A stretch of 64,000 nucleotides of DNA from positions 1,385,626 through 1,449,625 of the forward strand of contig NZ_LT707006.1 in the NCBI RefSeq assembly GCF_900155865.1. The letters are read 5' to 3'. Below are positions 35,851 through 44,364 of this stretch, in pieces. The stretch is from Bacteroides bouchesdurhonensis (GTDB lineage: Bacteria > Bacteroidota > Bacteroidia > Bacteroidales > Bacteroidaceae). Position 1 is the first letter of the stretch. Every line of letters starts with the position of its first letter. A program made the position numbers and the translations under genes. Under the pieces are notes generated by a model. It did no database searches. It saw nothing but the letters and a program-made list of their open reading frames with translations, and was not told the DNA's origin.

Positions 35851-36987
35851 ATGAAAACTTATTTAGTGACCGGTGCTGCTGGATTTATTGGCGCCAATTA
35901 TATAAAGTATATTCTAGCTAAACACAGTGACATAAAAGTGATTGTCCTGGATGCTTTGACATATGCAGGTAATCTGGGTACTATTGCAAAAGATATTGAT
36001 AACGAACGTTGTTTTTTTATAAAAGGCGATATCTGTAATCGCGAAGTGGTAGATCGTCTTTTTGCTGAATACCGTTTTGATTATGTAGTGAATTTCGCTG
36101 CTGAAAGTCATGTAGACCGTAGCATTGAAAATCCTCAATTGTTCTTGATAACTAATATTCTCGGTACTCAAAATCTGTTGGATTGCGCTCGTCGTGCATG
36201 GGTGATGGGTAAGGATGAACAAGGATATCCTACCTGGAGAAAAGGCGTACGTTATCATCAGGTATCTACCGACGAAGTATATGGTTCTCTCGGAGCAGAA
36301 GGTTACTTTACTGAAACAACTCCGCTTTGTCCTCACAGCCCTTACAGTGCATCCAAAACAAGTGCCGATATGGTAGTGATGGCTTATCACGATACTTATA
36401 AAATGCCGGTAACAATTACCCGTTGTTCTAATAACTACGGTCCTTATCACTTCCCGGAGAAACTGATTCCACTAATTATCAAGAATATTCTTGAAGGTAA
36501 ACATTTGCCTGTTTACGGTGATGGCAGCAATGTGCGTGACTGGCTTTACGTAGAGGATCATTGTAAGGCAATTGACCTCGTGGTACGTGAAGGTAAAGAA
36601 GGTGAAGCATACAACGTGGGCGGACATAACGAAAAAACAAATCTTGAAATCGTGAAGCTGACCATTGCAACGATCCGCCGATTGATGGAAGAACATTCCG
36701 AATATCGCCAGGTCTTGAAGAAAAAAGTAAAAGACGAAAAGGGAGAAATTGCAATCGATTGGATAAACGAAGATTTGATTACCTTTGTTAAGGATCGTTT
36801 GGGACACGACCAACGTTACGCTATTGATCCAACTAAAATCACGAATGCTTTGGGCTGGTATCCGGAAACGAAATTTGAGGTTGGTATTGTAAAGACTATC
36901 GAATGGTATCTGAATAATCAGGCTTGGGTCGATGAAGTGACCAGTGGCGATTATCAGGGATACTACGAAAAAATGTACGGGAAATAA
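35851..36987 (+). CDS. rfbB: dTDP-glucose 4,6-dehydratase
   Basis: Converts dTDP-glucose to dTDP-4-keto-6-deoxyglucose. It is a 378-residue short-chain dehydrogenase-type enzyme with the NAD-binding GAAGFIGANYIKYIL (residues 8-22), the catalytic STDEVYGSLG region, YSASKTSAD containing the Tyr-x-x-x-Lys pair (about 170), and RCSNNYGPYHFPEKLIPL. Compared with enterobacterial RfbB it has a short insertion near residue 290 (charged, KKKVKDEKGEI), seen in Bacteroidota versions. Second gene of rfbAB, closed by a hairpin. Confidence 0.96.
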   Translation: MKTYLVTGAAGFIGANYIKYILAKHSDIKVIVLDALTYAGNLGTIAKDIDNERCFFIKGDICNREVVDRLFAEYRFDYVVNFAAESHVDRSIENPQLFLITNILGTQNLLDCARRAWVMGKDEQGYPTWRKGVRYHQVSTDEVYGSLGAEGYFTETTPLCPHSPYSASKTSADMVVMAYHDTYKMPVTITRCSNNYGPYHFPEKLIPLIIKNILEGKHLPVYGDGSNVRDWLYVEDHCKAIDLVVREGKEGEAYNVGGHNEKTNLEIVKLTIATIRRLMEEHSEYRQVLKKKVKDEKGEIAIDWINEDLITFVKDRLGHDQRYAIDPTKITNALGWYPETKFEVGIVKTIEWYLNNQAWVDEVTSGDYQGYYEKMYGK

Positions 36988-37007
36988 TTCCGGAGATTAC
37001 TTGGAAT

Positions 37008-37040
37008 ATTCAGCCTAACCCTAACAAATTTAGGCTGAAT
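37008..37040 (+). terminator. Hairpin after rfbB
   Basis: ATTCAGCCTAA (37008-37018) pairs perfectly with TTAGGCTGAAT (37030-37040) over an 11-base loop. The downstream sequence is A/T-rich but lacks a clean T run. Confidence 0.6.
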
Positions 37041-37084
37041 CAAATTAAATAATGTGATCTTGTACTTCAAGCATCGCTTAATAG

Positions 37085-37238
37085 AAGTACAAGAACCTCC
37101 CGAAAGATGTACTTGAATGGACAGACTGATGTACAAGAGTAGTCTGAATGAAGTACAAGACTACGGTGAATGAAGTACAAGATTGCTATGAAAGAAGTAC
37201 TAGAGTTGGATAAATGGTGTATTTGATTTAGTTTATCA
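37085..37238. repeat. Seven-unit 22-bp tandem array, core AAGTACAAGA
   Basis: Units start every 22 bases at 37085, 37107, 37129, 37151, 37173, 37195 and 37217. The first ten positions follow (A/G)(A/T)GTAC(A/T)(A/T)GA, then six variable bases, then a conserved (T/C)GAA(T/A)G-like end. The seventh unit is degenerate and overlaps the last codons of menA. The array fills the gap between convergent rfbB and menA. The core is the reverse complement of the one in the 63.8-kb array. Confidence 0.92.
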
Positions 37239-38121
37239 GCATTCCTATTGATAAAAGAATACCGAGTAACAGCATATTACGAGAAGTTTCTCCTAATATG
37301 CTGTTTAATTTTTTACCACTATGAATTTGTTTCATTCGTTTCCAGGTGATGATATGAGGAATTAGATAGAGCTGTGGTAGAAGGGCAGCAAACATATGCC
37401 CCTCGATAAGAAACCAAAAGCAGAGAAGGGAGGCAGACAATCCTAATATAAAGTAAAGGTATTGTCCAAAATGCTCTCCAAAGCGAACAATGACAGTTCG
37501 TTTCCCGCTTCGTGCGTCCGCTTCGCGGTCGCGATAATTGTTCACTACCAGTAATGTGTCGATCAGTAATCCGCAAATCAGAGAAGCAATGGTGACATCC
37601 GGTGTCCACGTTAATGTTTGTACGTAATAAGTTCCGCCTACAGGTACGAAACCGAAAAAGACGATGACTGGAACATCTCCCCAGCCATTATAAGATAAGG
37701 GATAAGGACCGGTAGTGTAGAGAAAAGCAAAAAGTACACAGAGCAATCCTACGAGTATCAATTCCCATCCGGCATAGAATAGCAGTACGCTGCCGATAAG
37801 ACAGGCAAGCACTACGGTGATAATGATTCCTGTCCGCATGGCTCCTGCTGAAATCCACCCTTGTGCACAGGCACGTTCCGGACCAAGCCGGTCTTCTCGG
37901 TCAGTGCCTTTGAGATAATCGAAAAGGTCATTGATGAAATTGGCCGCAATCTGCATGAAGCTTGCGAACAAACAACATATGAGGGCAGGAAGCCATTGAA
38001 AATGTCCGTCCATTGCAGCAAGTGCTGTACCTACCATGACAGGGGTAATGGCTCCTGTCAGTGTCTTGGGACGTGCTGCCAATATCCAAGCATGTAGCGA
38101 GTTCCGTTTAACTTTTTCCAT
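37228..38121 (-). CDS. menA: 1,4-dihydroxy-2-naphthoate polyprenyltransferase
   Basis: Attaches the isoprenoid chain to dihydroxynaphthoate in menaquinone synthesis. It is a 297-residue membrane protein of the UbiA family with eight to nine helices. Both Asp motifs are present: NFINDLFDYLKGTDRED (about 58-74) and NNYRDREADARSGKRT (about 190-205). The start at 38121 (MEKVKRNSLHAWILAARPKTL) is used because the longer frame from 38166 runs into the promoter. The first membrane segment begins right after ARPKTLTGAITPVM, a MenA hallmark. Confidence 0.92.
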   Translation of the reverse strand: MEKVKRNSLHAWILAARPKTLTGAITPVMVGTALAAMDGHFQWLPALICCLFASFMQIAANFINDLFDYLKGTDREDRLGPERACAQGWISAGAMRTGIIITVVLACLIGSVLLFYAGWELILVGLLCVLFAFLYTTGPYPLSYNGWGDVPVIVFFGFVPVGGTYYVQTLTWTPDVTIASLICGLLIDTLLVVNNYRDREADARSGKRTVIVRFGEHFGQYLYFILGLSASLLCFWFLIEGHMFAALLPQLYLIPHIITWKRMKQIHSGKKLNSILGETSRNMLLLGILLSIGMLIN

Positions 38122-38163
38122 CCTGTTATTGTTTATCTCTGTATAATTAGATGATTTGACGGA

Positions 38164-38171
38164 CAAAGGTA
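38164..38171 (-). promoter_or_regulatory. Candidate -7 box for menA
   Basis: The minus strand reads TACCTTTG (TAnnTTTG), 43 bases upstream of the chosen MenA start. Confidence 0.5.
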
Positions 38172-38184
38172 CATGAAATTTATT

Positions 38185-38192
38185 TATCTTTG
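38185..38192 (+). promoter_or_regulatory. Candidate -7 box for the phosphoesterase lipoprotein gene
   Basis: TATCTTTG (TAnnTTTG), 23 bases before the start codon, 13 bases from the divergent menA box. Confidence 0.5.
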
Positions 38193-38215
38193 TATTTTCA
38201 TTATACTAAAAGATT

Positions 38216-39244
38216 ATGAAGAAGAAGTTTTATCCTTTCATATTATTGGTGGTGGTGTTTGCCTTCGTCTCTTGTAAGTCGAAGAAAAATATGATAGCGA
38301 GTTCATCAGGTTCCATTTTGACTATAGATACGGTTACCTCATTAAAGAAAGATACCGATGCTCCTACCAAACAGTCGGATATCAATGATCTGGGTGAAGA
38401 ATTTAAAAAGGACCGCAAAGCAAAAATCCTTTCTGATGAAACGGTACCTGGAATAAAAATATCCTATTCTGCATTAAGCTTGGGTGCAGATTATTCCGGT
38501 ATAGAGCGTGTGATGTATTATGATTTCACAAACAATGATATTCCTGAAGCATTTGACGGATTTCGTATCGCTTTTATTTCTGACTTGCATTATAAAAGTT
38601 TGTTTAGGCAGACTGCATTGCGTAATCTGGTCCGTTTGTTGAATAAGCAAAAAGCAGATGTGTTGTTGATGGGAGGGGATTATCAGGAAGGATGCGAACA
38701 TGTGGAACCCTTGTTCGCTGCACTCTCGGAGGTGAAAACTCCGATGGGAACATACGGTGTGATGGGAAATAATGATTATGAGCGTTGTCATGACGAGATC
38801 ATCCGTACGATGGAACATTATGGAATGCATGTATTGGAGCATAAAGTAGATACTATACGCAAAGGCGGTCAGCAGATACTGATTGCTGGTGTGCATGATC
38901 CCTTTAATAGGACAAAGAATGGGGTGTCTCCAACATTGGCACTTTCACCTAAAGACTTTGTTATTCTTCTGGTGCATACTCCGGACTATGTGGAAGATGT
39001 GTCGGTAGCTAATACGGATCTTGCTTTGGCGGGACATACCCATGGCGGACAAGTACGCATATTCGGTAAAGCTCCGATACAGAACTCTCATTATGGTATG
39101 CGTTTTCTTACAGGATTGGCTTATAACTCAGCTCAGATACCACTGATCGTAACAAATGGCATCGGAACTTCACAGTTACCTATCCGTATGGGTGCTCCTG
39201 CAGAGATAATAATGATAACCCTTCACAGTACACAGAAGAAATAG
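38216..39244 (+). CDS. Lipoprotein metallophosphoesterase (YkuE-like)
   Basis: A 342-residue calcineurin-like phosphoesterase anchored as a lipoprotein: signal peptide, then lipobox FVSC near residue 20. A low-complexity Lys/Ser/Asp linker (about 22-70) precedes the catalytic domain, whose metal ligands are in order FISDLHYKS (about 120), LLMGGDYQEG (about 150), VMGNNDYERC (about 182), ILLVHTPDY and LAGHTHGGQ (about 275). The Bacillus relative YkuE hydrolyses undecaprenyl diphosphate-like lipids, but the substrate here is unproven. It is a single gene, divergent from menA. Confidence 0.87.
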   Translation: MKKKFYPFILLVVVFAFVSCKSKKNMIASSSGSILTIDTVTSLKKDTDAPTKQSDINDLGEEFKKDRKAKILSDETVPGIKISYSALSLGADYSGIERVMYYDFTNNDIPEAFDGFRIAFISDLHYKSLFRQTALRNLVRLLNKQKADVLLMGGDYQEGCEHVEPLFAALSEVKTPMGTYGVMGNNDYERCHDEIIRTMEHYGMHVLEHKVDTIRKGGQQILIAGVHDPFNRTKNGVSPTLALSPKDFVILLVHTPDYVEDVSVANTDLALAGHTHGGQVRIFGKAPIQNSHYGMRFLTGLAYNSAQIPLIVTNGIGTSQLPIRMGAPAEIIMITLHSTQKK

Positions 39245-39293
39245 TCAATTGATGAAAAAAGGAGTGATGGATAACGCAGTAGAGTAAGCAATC

Positions 39294-39896
39294 TTATGAC
39301 TGCCGTAATTCATCTTGTGTATGCTTAGCCAAGTAATTCCAAACTCTTGGATGAACGAAGTAACGGACATCTTTCCCCTCGGAAAGTGCCTGGCGGATAA
39401 AGGTGGAACTGATCTCAAATACAGGTGAATGAACGAGACGTACAGTTTTCGGAAGTTCCCTTTTCTCTATAGGGTAACCTGGGCGTGGATAAATGAGCAG
39501 TTGATTTTCTTTGATGATCCGTTCGGATTGATACCAACGATCGAAACGTGCCCAATTATCGGCACCGATAATGAAATAGAACTCCCGTTCGGGATAAGTG
39601 GCATGCAACTTATCTAATGTGTGAACACTGTATGATGGACGAGGCAAATGAAATTCGAAATCAGAAGCATGAAAACGTGGATAATCTTCAACAGCCAGTT
39701 CTACTAATTTAAGGCGTAGTTCGTCACTCCATAGTTCTGAATGTGCCTTTAGAGGGTTTTGTGGGCTTACTAAAAACCATATTTCATCCAGTCCCTCATA
39801 TTCGCAAAGGTAATTAGCTATAGCCAAGTGCCCGATATGAATCGGATTGAATGACCCGCTGAAGATTCCGGTTTTTATTTTAGTAACTTTATCCAT
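39294..39896 (-). CDS. nadD: Nicotinate-nucleotide adenylyltransferase
   Basis: Adenylates nicotinate mononucleotide in NAD synthesis. It has 200 residues. The nucleotidyltransferase motif [18 protein letters not shown] (about 11-28) includes HxGH, and the C-terminal [20 protein letters not shown] carries the second conserved motif. The first 22 bases overlap the end of a small membrane-protein gene, so the two are co-translated. Operon order on this strand is yicC, gmk, small protein, nadD. Confidence 0.95.
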   Translation of the reverse strand: MDKVTKIKTGIFSGSFNPIHIGHLAIANYLCEYEGLDEIWFLVSPQNPLKAHSELWSDELRLKLVELAVEDYPRFHASDFEFHLPRPSYSVHTLDKLHATYPEREFYFIIGADNWARFDRWYQSERIIKENQLLIYPRPGYPIEKRELPKTVRLVHSPVFEISSTFIRQALSEGKDVRYFVHPRVWNYLAKHTQDELRQS

Positions 39897-40063
39897 TTAG
39901 GGAAAACAATGGCTTGTCTGAGAGTTATTAACAGTAGGATAACGGCAGAGATCCACTTCTCATAAAAGAAGAAAAATATACCAGAACTCAGGCTTACAAT
40001 ACCTGTGGCAGCACATAGAATCGTCATGTTTACAATTGTCTTTCTAGGATACTTCTTTGCCAT
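39875..40063 (-). CDS. Small two-helix membrane protein between gmk and nadD
   Basis: A 62-residue basic peptide with two hydrophobic helices (about 10-30 and 36-52) separated by a Tyr/Glu/Lys turn. It begins 17 bases after gmk and overlaps nadD by 22 bases, placing it firmly inside the operon. I do not recognise the family. The tight spacing and a clean start ([14 protein letters not shown]) make it likely to be real. Confidence 0.7.
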   Translation of the reverse strand: MAKKYPRKTIVNMTILCAATGIVSLSSGIFFFFYEKWISAVILLLITLRQAIVFPKWIKLLK

Positions 40064-40080
40064 TTTCCTTTATTTTTTAT

Positions 40081-40647
40081 CTATTTCTCCAAAAACTCTA
40101 TGATTACTTTCAGAGCTTCCGCTTTTGCTGTTTCCAAATCGTCATTGATAATGACTTTATCGAATTTGGGAGCAAAACCCAACTCAAATTCAGCTTTAGC
40201 TATGCGACTTTCAATTACTTCCGGGTTATCCGTACCTCTACCTTCCAGTCGGCAACGTAACTCTTCAACAGAAGGCGGCTGGATAAAAACAGACAGAGCC
40301 CGGTCACCATAGAATTTCTTGATATTGCATCCACCCACTACATCCACGTCAAAAATAACGTTTTGTCCTTCTTCCAATTGCTTTTCTACCTGAGACTTCA
40401 ATGTCCCATAATAGCGGTCTGTATATACTTCTTCGTATTCCAGAAACTCATTATTCTCTATACGATGACGAAACTCTTCAGGAGTAAGAAAGAAATATTC
40501 AACCCCATGTTTCTCTGTTCCGCGCGGAGCGCGGCTAGTGGCAGAAATAGAGAAAGCAAGATTCAAATCCTGCGTTAATAGATAATTGATGATAGTAGAT
40601 TTTCCTGAACCTGACGGGGCGGAAAAGATGATTAATTTACCATTCAT
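40081..40647 (-). CDS. gmk: Guanylate kinase
   Basis: Phosphorylates GMP to GDP. It has 188 residues. The P-loop APSGSGKST is at residues 9-17, the GMP-binding SATSRAPRGTEKHGVEYFFL at about 36-55, and the core VIFDVDVVGGCNIKKFYGDRALSVFI in the middle. The usual second Gly-Lys pattern and Arg residues that clamp the nucleotide (RLEGRGTD) are present. It follows yicC in the same direction, separated by a hairpin element. Confidence 0.96.
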   Translation of the reverse strand: MNGKLIIFSAPSGSGKSTIINYLLTQDLNLAFSISATSRAPRGTEKHGVEYFFLTPEEFRHRIENNEFLEYEEVYTDRYYGTLKSQVEKQLEEGQNVIFDVDVVGGCNIKKFYGDRALSVFIQPPSVEELRCRLEGRGTDNPEVIESRIAKAEFELGFAPKFDKVIINDDLETAKAEALKVIIEFLEK

Positions 40648-40666
40648 AATAAAAATAAAGAATTAA

Positions 40667-40717
40667 GAATGAAGAATTGCTGTGCTATTTATAACGTTAC
40701 ATAGTAATTCTTCATTC
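40667..40717 (-). repeat. Dispersed hairpin element, copy 2
   Basis: GAATGAAGAATT (40667-40678) and AATTCTTCATTC (40706-40717) are perfectly complementary over a 27-base loop. Flanking AAAAATAAAG and TTTATTTTT extend the pairing. The arms match those at 10503-10550. It sits between yicC and gmk, and on the minus strand is followed by T-rich sequence, so it may attenuate transcription. Confidence 0.65.
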
Positions 40718-40724
40718 TTTATTT

Positions 40725-41603
40725 TTACATAACGTTCAATACTTGTTCTTTGATTTGCTCCAATTCATCTTTCATTTGCACGACGATCTTTTGCATTTCG
40801 GCATGGTTGGATTTGCTACCAAGTGTGTTGATTTCACGTCCCATTTCCTGAGCGATGAATCCTAGTTTCTTGCCCTGGCCGTTACCATTTTCCATGGTGC
40901 TGATAAAGTATTTCAAGTGGTTGTTGAGGCGTTGCTTCTCTTCATTGACATCGAGTTTTTCGATGTAGTAGATTAATTCTTGTTCCAATCGGTTCTTGTC
41001 GTAATCCACACTTAAGGTTTTTTCAAGTGCATCGGTGATACGTTCTTTCACTCTTTCTACACGTTCTTTCTCGTAAGGAGTCACTGTTTCGAGCAAATGA
41101 GTGATATTAGTGATTTTCTCGCGGAATTTCTTTTCCAATGCAGCACCTTCCTGCTTACGGAACTCTACAAGATTATTGATCGCTTCCAATACAGCCGTAT
41201 GTACCATTTCCCATTCCTCTTCCGTCAGCTCCTGAATCTCTGTTTTTGTCATGACATCCGGTAGGCGGAGCAATGTCTGAAACCAGTCTGTCGGAACAGG
41301 GATACCAAGATTTTCAGAAATGTTCTGGATTTGTTTGTAGTAACCTTCTAACAACGTTTGATTGATAGGAGTCGCTCCTTCCGTACCTTCCTTTTTCTCT
41401 ATCCACAGGCTGAAATCAACCTTTCCACGCTCCAGTATTTTGGATATTTCATTGCGGATTTCAATCTCTTTTTCACGATAAATAGGGGCTATGCGGGTGA
41501 AAAGGTCCATAGCTTTGCTATTGAGCGACTTGATTTCTACGTTTATCTTTTTATCAGGAAGTTCGGCGGTAGCTTTGCCATATCCTGTCATTGACTGTAT
41601 CAT
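40725..41603 (-). CDS. yicC: YicC-family endoribonuclease-like protein
   Basis: A 292-residue protein of the YicC/YloC family. The N-terminal part begins MIQSMTGYGKA, the family signature, with KINVEIKSLNSKAMDLFTRI next. The C-terminal DUF1732 part includes DVNEEKQRLNNHLKYF and KKLGFIAQEMGREINTLGSKSN. E. coli YicC and Bacillus YloC have been linked to RNA cleavage and small-RNA turnover. It is placed upstream of gmk, a conserved arrangement in many bacteria. First gene of the operon, divergent from tsaB. Confidence 0.93.
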   Translation of the reverse strand: MIQSMTGYGKATAELPDKKINVEIKSLNSKAMDLFTRIAPIYREKEIEIRNEISKILERGKVDFSLWIEKKEGTEGATPINQTLLEGYYKQIQNISENLGIPVPTDWFQTLLRLPDVMTKTEIQELTEEEWEMVHTAVLEAINNLVEFRKQEGAALEKKFREKITNITHLLETVTPYEKERVERVKERITDALEKTLSVDYDKNRLEQELIYYIEKLDVNEEKQRLNNHLKYFISTMENGNGQGKKLGFIAQEMGREINTLGSKSNHAEMQKIVVQMKDELEQIKEQVLNVM

Positions 41604-41620
41604 AATCTTAAAGTTTTGTG

Positions 41621-41628
41621 CAAAAGTA
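41621..41628 (-). promoter_or_regulatory. Candidate -7 box for yicC-gmk-nadD
   Basis: The minus strand reads TACTTTTG (TAnnTTTG), 18 bases upstream of the YicC start. Confidence 0.45.
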
Positions 41629-41660
41629 CACGATTATTTTAAGAATTGGAAATAATCATG

Positions 41661-41668
41661 TAAATTTG
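41661..41668 (+). promoter_or_regulatory. Candidate -7 box for tsaB and downstream genes
   Basis: TAAATTTG (TAnnTTTG), 25 bases before the chosen TsaB start at 41693. It rules against the longer reading frame beginning at 41618. Confidence 0.5.
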
Positions 41669-41692
41669 CCACAATTTAATAAGCTGATTTTT

Positions 41693-42382
41693 ATGTCGTG
41701 TATACTGAATATTGAAACCTCTACCTCTGTTTGCTCGGTAGCGGCCAGTCAAGACGGACAGACGATTTTTGTGAAAGAAGACTTGAAAGGCCCTTCACAC
41801 GCCGTGTCTTTGGGAGTGTTTGTAGACGAAGCGTTATCATTTATCGATAACCATGCCATACCATTGGATGCAGTTGCAGTCAGTTGCGGACCGGGTTCTT
41901 ATACCGGACTTCGTATCGGGGTTTCGATGGCAAAAGGTATTTGCTACGGTCGTAACATTCCATTGATTGGCATTCCTACTCTGGAGGTTCTCTGTGTACC
42001 TATACTGTTACAGCATGATCTGCCGGAAGATGCACTGCTTTGCCCAATGATCGACGCTCGCCGTATGGAAGTATACGCAGCTATCTATGATCGTGCTTTG
42101 AATGTGAAACGTGAGATTGCCGCCGACATCGTAGATGAGAGTTCATATCTTAAATTTCTAAACGAACATCCGGTTTACTTCTTTGGTAACGGAGCAGAGA
42201 AATGTCGTGAGAAAATCACTCATCCGCATGCACATTTCATTGAAAATATTCATCCGCTGGCAAAAGCGATGTACCCATTGGCTGAGAAAGCAGTAGCATT
42301 GGAAGATTATAAGGATGTTGCTTATTTTGAACCTTTCTATTTGAAAGAGTTTGTTGCCTCATTACCCAAAAAACTTCTTTAA
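41693..42382 (+). CDS. tsaB: tRNA threonylcarbamoyladenosine biosynthesis protein TsaB
   Basis: Scaffold and activator for TsaD in making t6A37 on ANN-decoding tRNAs. It is a 229-residue ASKHA-fold protein with MSCILNIETSTSVCSVAA at the start and VSCGPGSYTGLRIGVSMAKG (about 65-85), the TsaB signature. The Met at 41693 gives the standard N-terminus and follows a -7 box; 25 extra codons upstream are rejected. Its stop lies 52 bases before the DUF4290 start. Together with the genes to rseP it forms a long run of essential housekeeping genes. Confidence 0.94.
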   Translation: MSCILNIETSTSVCSVAASQDGQTIFVKEDLKGPSHAVSLGVFVDEALSFIDNHAIPLDAVAVSCGPGSYTGLRIGVSMAKGICYGRNIPLIGIPTLEVLCVPILLQHDLPEDALLCPMIDARRMEVYAAIYDRALNVKREIAADIVDESSYLKFLNEHPVYFFGNGAEKCREKITHPHAHFIENIHPLAKAMYPLAEKAVALEDYKDVAYFEPFYLKEFVASLPKKLL

Positions 42383-42434
42383 TTGTTTTCTTATGTCATT
42401 ATCTATAATTAATAATTCCTTATCTACTGAAGAT

Positions 42435-43049
42435 ATGCAATACAATACCCAACAAAAGAGAATGCCGCTTCCCGAATACGGACGTAGCATCCAAAATATG
42501 GTGGATTATGCGCTGACTATCCAGGATCGTGCCGAACGTCAACGTTGTGCCAACACAATTATCAACATTATGGGGAATATGTTTCCTCATCTGCGTGATG
42601 TTCCTGATTTCAAGCATAAACTGTGGGACCATTTGGCTATTATGTCCGGTTTTGAGTTGGATATCGATTATCCCTACGAAATAATCAAGAAAGACAATCT
42701 GGTGACTAAGCCGGAACCGATACCTTACCCACACGTTCGTATGCACTACCGTCATTATGGGCATACCTTGGAAGTCTTGATAAAGAAAGCCTGTGAATTT
42801 CCGGAAGGAAATGAAAAAAGAAACCTGGTAGCAATGATTTGCAACCATATGAAGAAAGACTACATGGCTTGGAACAAAGACACGGTGGACGAACGTAAGA
42901 TCGCAGAAGACCTGAATGAACTTTCGGATGGAAAGCTTCAACTGACAGATGATATTATTCGTCTGATGGCAGAACGTCTGAGTCAGAACTATCGTCCGAA
43001 AGTAAATTATAACAATAACAGAAATAATAATCAACGCAGAAGATATTAA
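42435..43049 (+). CDS. DUF4290 protein
   Basis: A 204-residue soluble protein of a family I know only from Bacteroidota. Recognisable stretches are MPLPEYGRSIQNMVDY (about 10-25), RCANTIINIMGNMFPHLRD and DFKHKLWDHLAIMSGF. The C-terminus is Asn/Arg-rich (NYNNNRNNNQRRRY), possibly for RNA contact. The frame opens earlier; Met at 42393 or 42435 are both possible, and the latter lies right before the conserved part. It is placed between tsaB and murA, 10 bases ahead of the latter. Function unknown. Confidence 0.85.
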   Translation: MQYNTQQKRMPLPEYGRSIQNMVDYALTIQDRAERQRCANTIINIMGNMFPHLRDVPDFKHKLWDHLAIMSGFELDIDYPYEIIKKDNLVTKPEPIPYPHVRMHYRHYGHTLEVLIKKACEFPEGNEKRNLVAMICNHMKKDYMAWNKDTVDERKIAEDLNELSDGKLQLTDDIIRLMAERLSQNYRPKVNYNNNRNNNQRRRY

Positions 43050-43059
43050 TCAGAATTAT

Positions 43060-44364
43060 ATGGCTTCATTTGTAATCGAAGGAGGACATCGGCTCAGTGG
43101 GGAAATCTATCCTCAGGGTGCTAAAAACGAAGTTTTGCAGATTATCTGTGCCACGTTGCTGACTGCAGAGGAAGTAACTGTGAACAATATACCTGACATT
43201 TTGGATGTCAATAACCTGATCCAGCTTGTGCGGGAAATGGGAGTAACGGTTGCAAAGAATAGCATTGATTCTTATACCTTCAAAGCAGAGAACGTCGATT
43301 TGGCGTATCTGGAGAGTGATGAATTCCTGAAAAAGTGCTCAAGCCTTCGCGGGTCGGTTATGCTGATCGGTCCGATGGTAGCGCGTTTTGGCAAAGCACT
43401 GATTTCAAAGCCGGGGGGAGATAAGATTGGTCGTAGACGTCTGGATACTCACTTTGTTGGCATTCAGAACTTGGGAGCAGATTTCCGTTATGATGAAGAA
43501 CGTGGTATTTACGTAATAACGGCAGAACGACTTCAAGGCAATTATATGCTGTTGGACGAAGCTTCCGTTACCGGAACTGCCAATATTGTGATGGCTGCTG
43601 TGCTTGCTAAAGGTACGACTACTATCTACAATGCAGCTTGTGAACCTTATTTGCAACAACTCTGCCACATGCTCAACCGAATGGGAGCAAAAATCAGCGG
43701 CATTGCTTCTAATCTACTTACGATCGAAGGTGTAGAAGAATTGCATGGTACGCAACATACCGTATTGCCTGATATGATCGAAGTGGGCAGTTTCATCGGT
43801 ATGGCAGCCATGACCAAAAGTGAGATTACCATTAAAAATGTTTCCAATGAGAATCTGGGGATTATCCCGGAAAGTTTTCGTCGTTTGGGTATCAAACTGG
43901 AGCAAAAGGGAGATGATATCTATATCCCGGCTCAGGAAACATATCAGATAGAATCTTTTATAGATGGCTCAATCATGACCATAGCCGATGCACCTTGGCC
44001 GGGTTTGACACCTGACTTGCTGAGCGTATTGTTGGTAGTAGCTACCCAAGCTAAAGGAAGTGTATTGATACATCAGAAAATGTTTGAAAGCCGTTTGTTC
44101 TTTGTGGACAAGCTAATAGATATGGGAGCACAGATTATCTTGTGTGATCCGCACCGGGCTGTTGTCATTGGGCATAATCATGGTTTTACCCTGCGTGGTG
44201 CCCGTCTTACTTCTCCGGATATTCGTGCTGGTATCGCCCTGTTGATTGCCGCCATGAGTGCGGAAGGAACAAGCACTATCAGTAACATCGAACAGATAGA
44301 CCGCGGATATCAGAATATTGAAGGACGTCTGAATGCAATCGGAGCAAGAATAACTCGTATATGA
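43060..44364 (+). CDS. murA: UDP-N-acetylglucosamine 1-carboxyvinyltransferase, Cys-to-Asp form
   Basis: First committed enzyme of peptidoglycan synthesis, transferring enolpyruvate to UDP-GlcNAc. It has 434 residues. [10 protein letters not shown] (about 18-27) is the substrate-binding Lys-Asn pair. The catalytic loop reads [17 protein letters not shown]: Asp121 stands where E. coli has Cys115. This Cys-to-Asp exchange is known from fosfomycin-insensitive MurA of other bacteria. The conserved tail [17 protein letters not shown] is intact. It overlaps rimM by 4 bases. Confidence 0.95.
   Translation: MASFVIEGGHRLSGEIYPQGAKNEVLQIICATLLTAEEVTVNNIPDILDVNNLIQLVREMGVTVAKNSIDSYTFKAENVDLAYLESDEFLKKCSSLRGSVMLIGPMVARFGKALISKPGGDKIGRRRLDTHFVGIQNLGADFRYDEERGIYVITAERLQGNYMLLDEASVTGTANIVMAAVLAKGTTTIYNAACEPYLQQLCHMLNRMGAKISGIASNLLTIEGVEELHGTQHTVLPDMIEVGSFIGMAAMTKSEITIKNVSNENLGIIPESFRRLGIKLEQKGDDIYIPAQETYQIESFIDGSIMTIADAPWPGLTPDLLSVLLVVATQAKGSVLIHQKMFESRLFFVDKLIDMGAQIILCDPHRAVVIGHNHGFTLRGARLTSPDIRAGIALLIAAMSAEGTSTISNIEQIDRGYQNIEGRLNAIGARITRI

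Noticed and set aside
37085..37238. Run of intrinsic terminators for rfbB or menA
   Set aside because: Units lack hairpins with T tracts. The real hairpin after rfbB is at 37008-37040.
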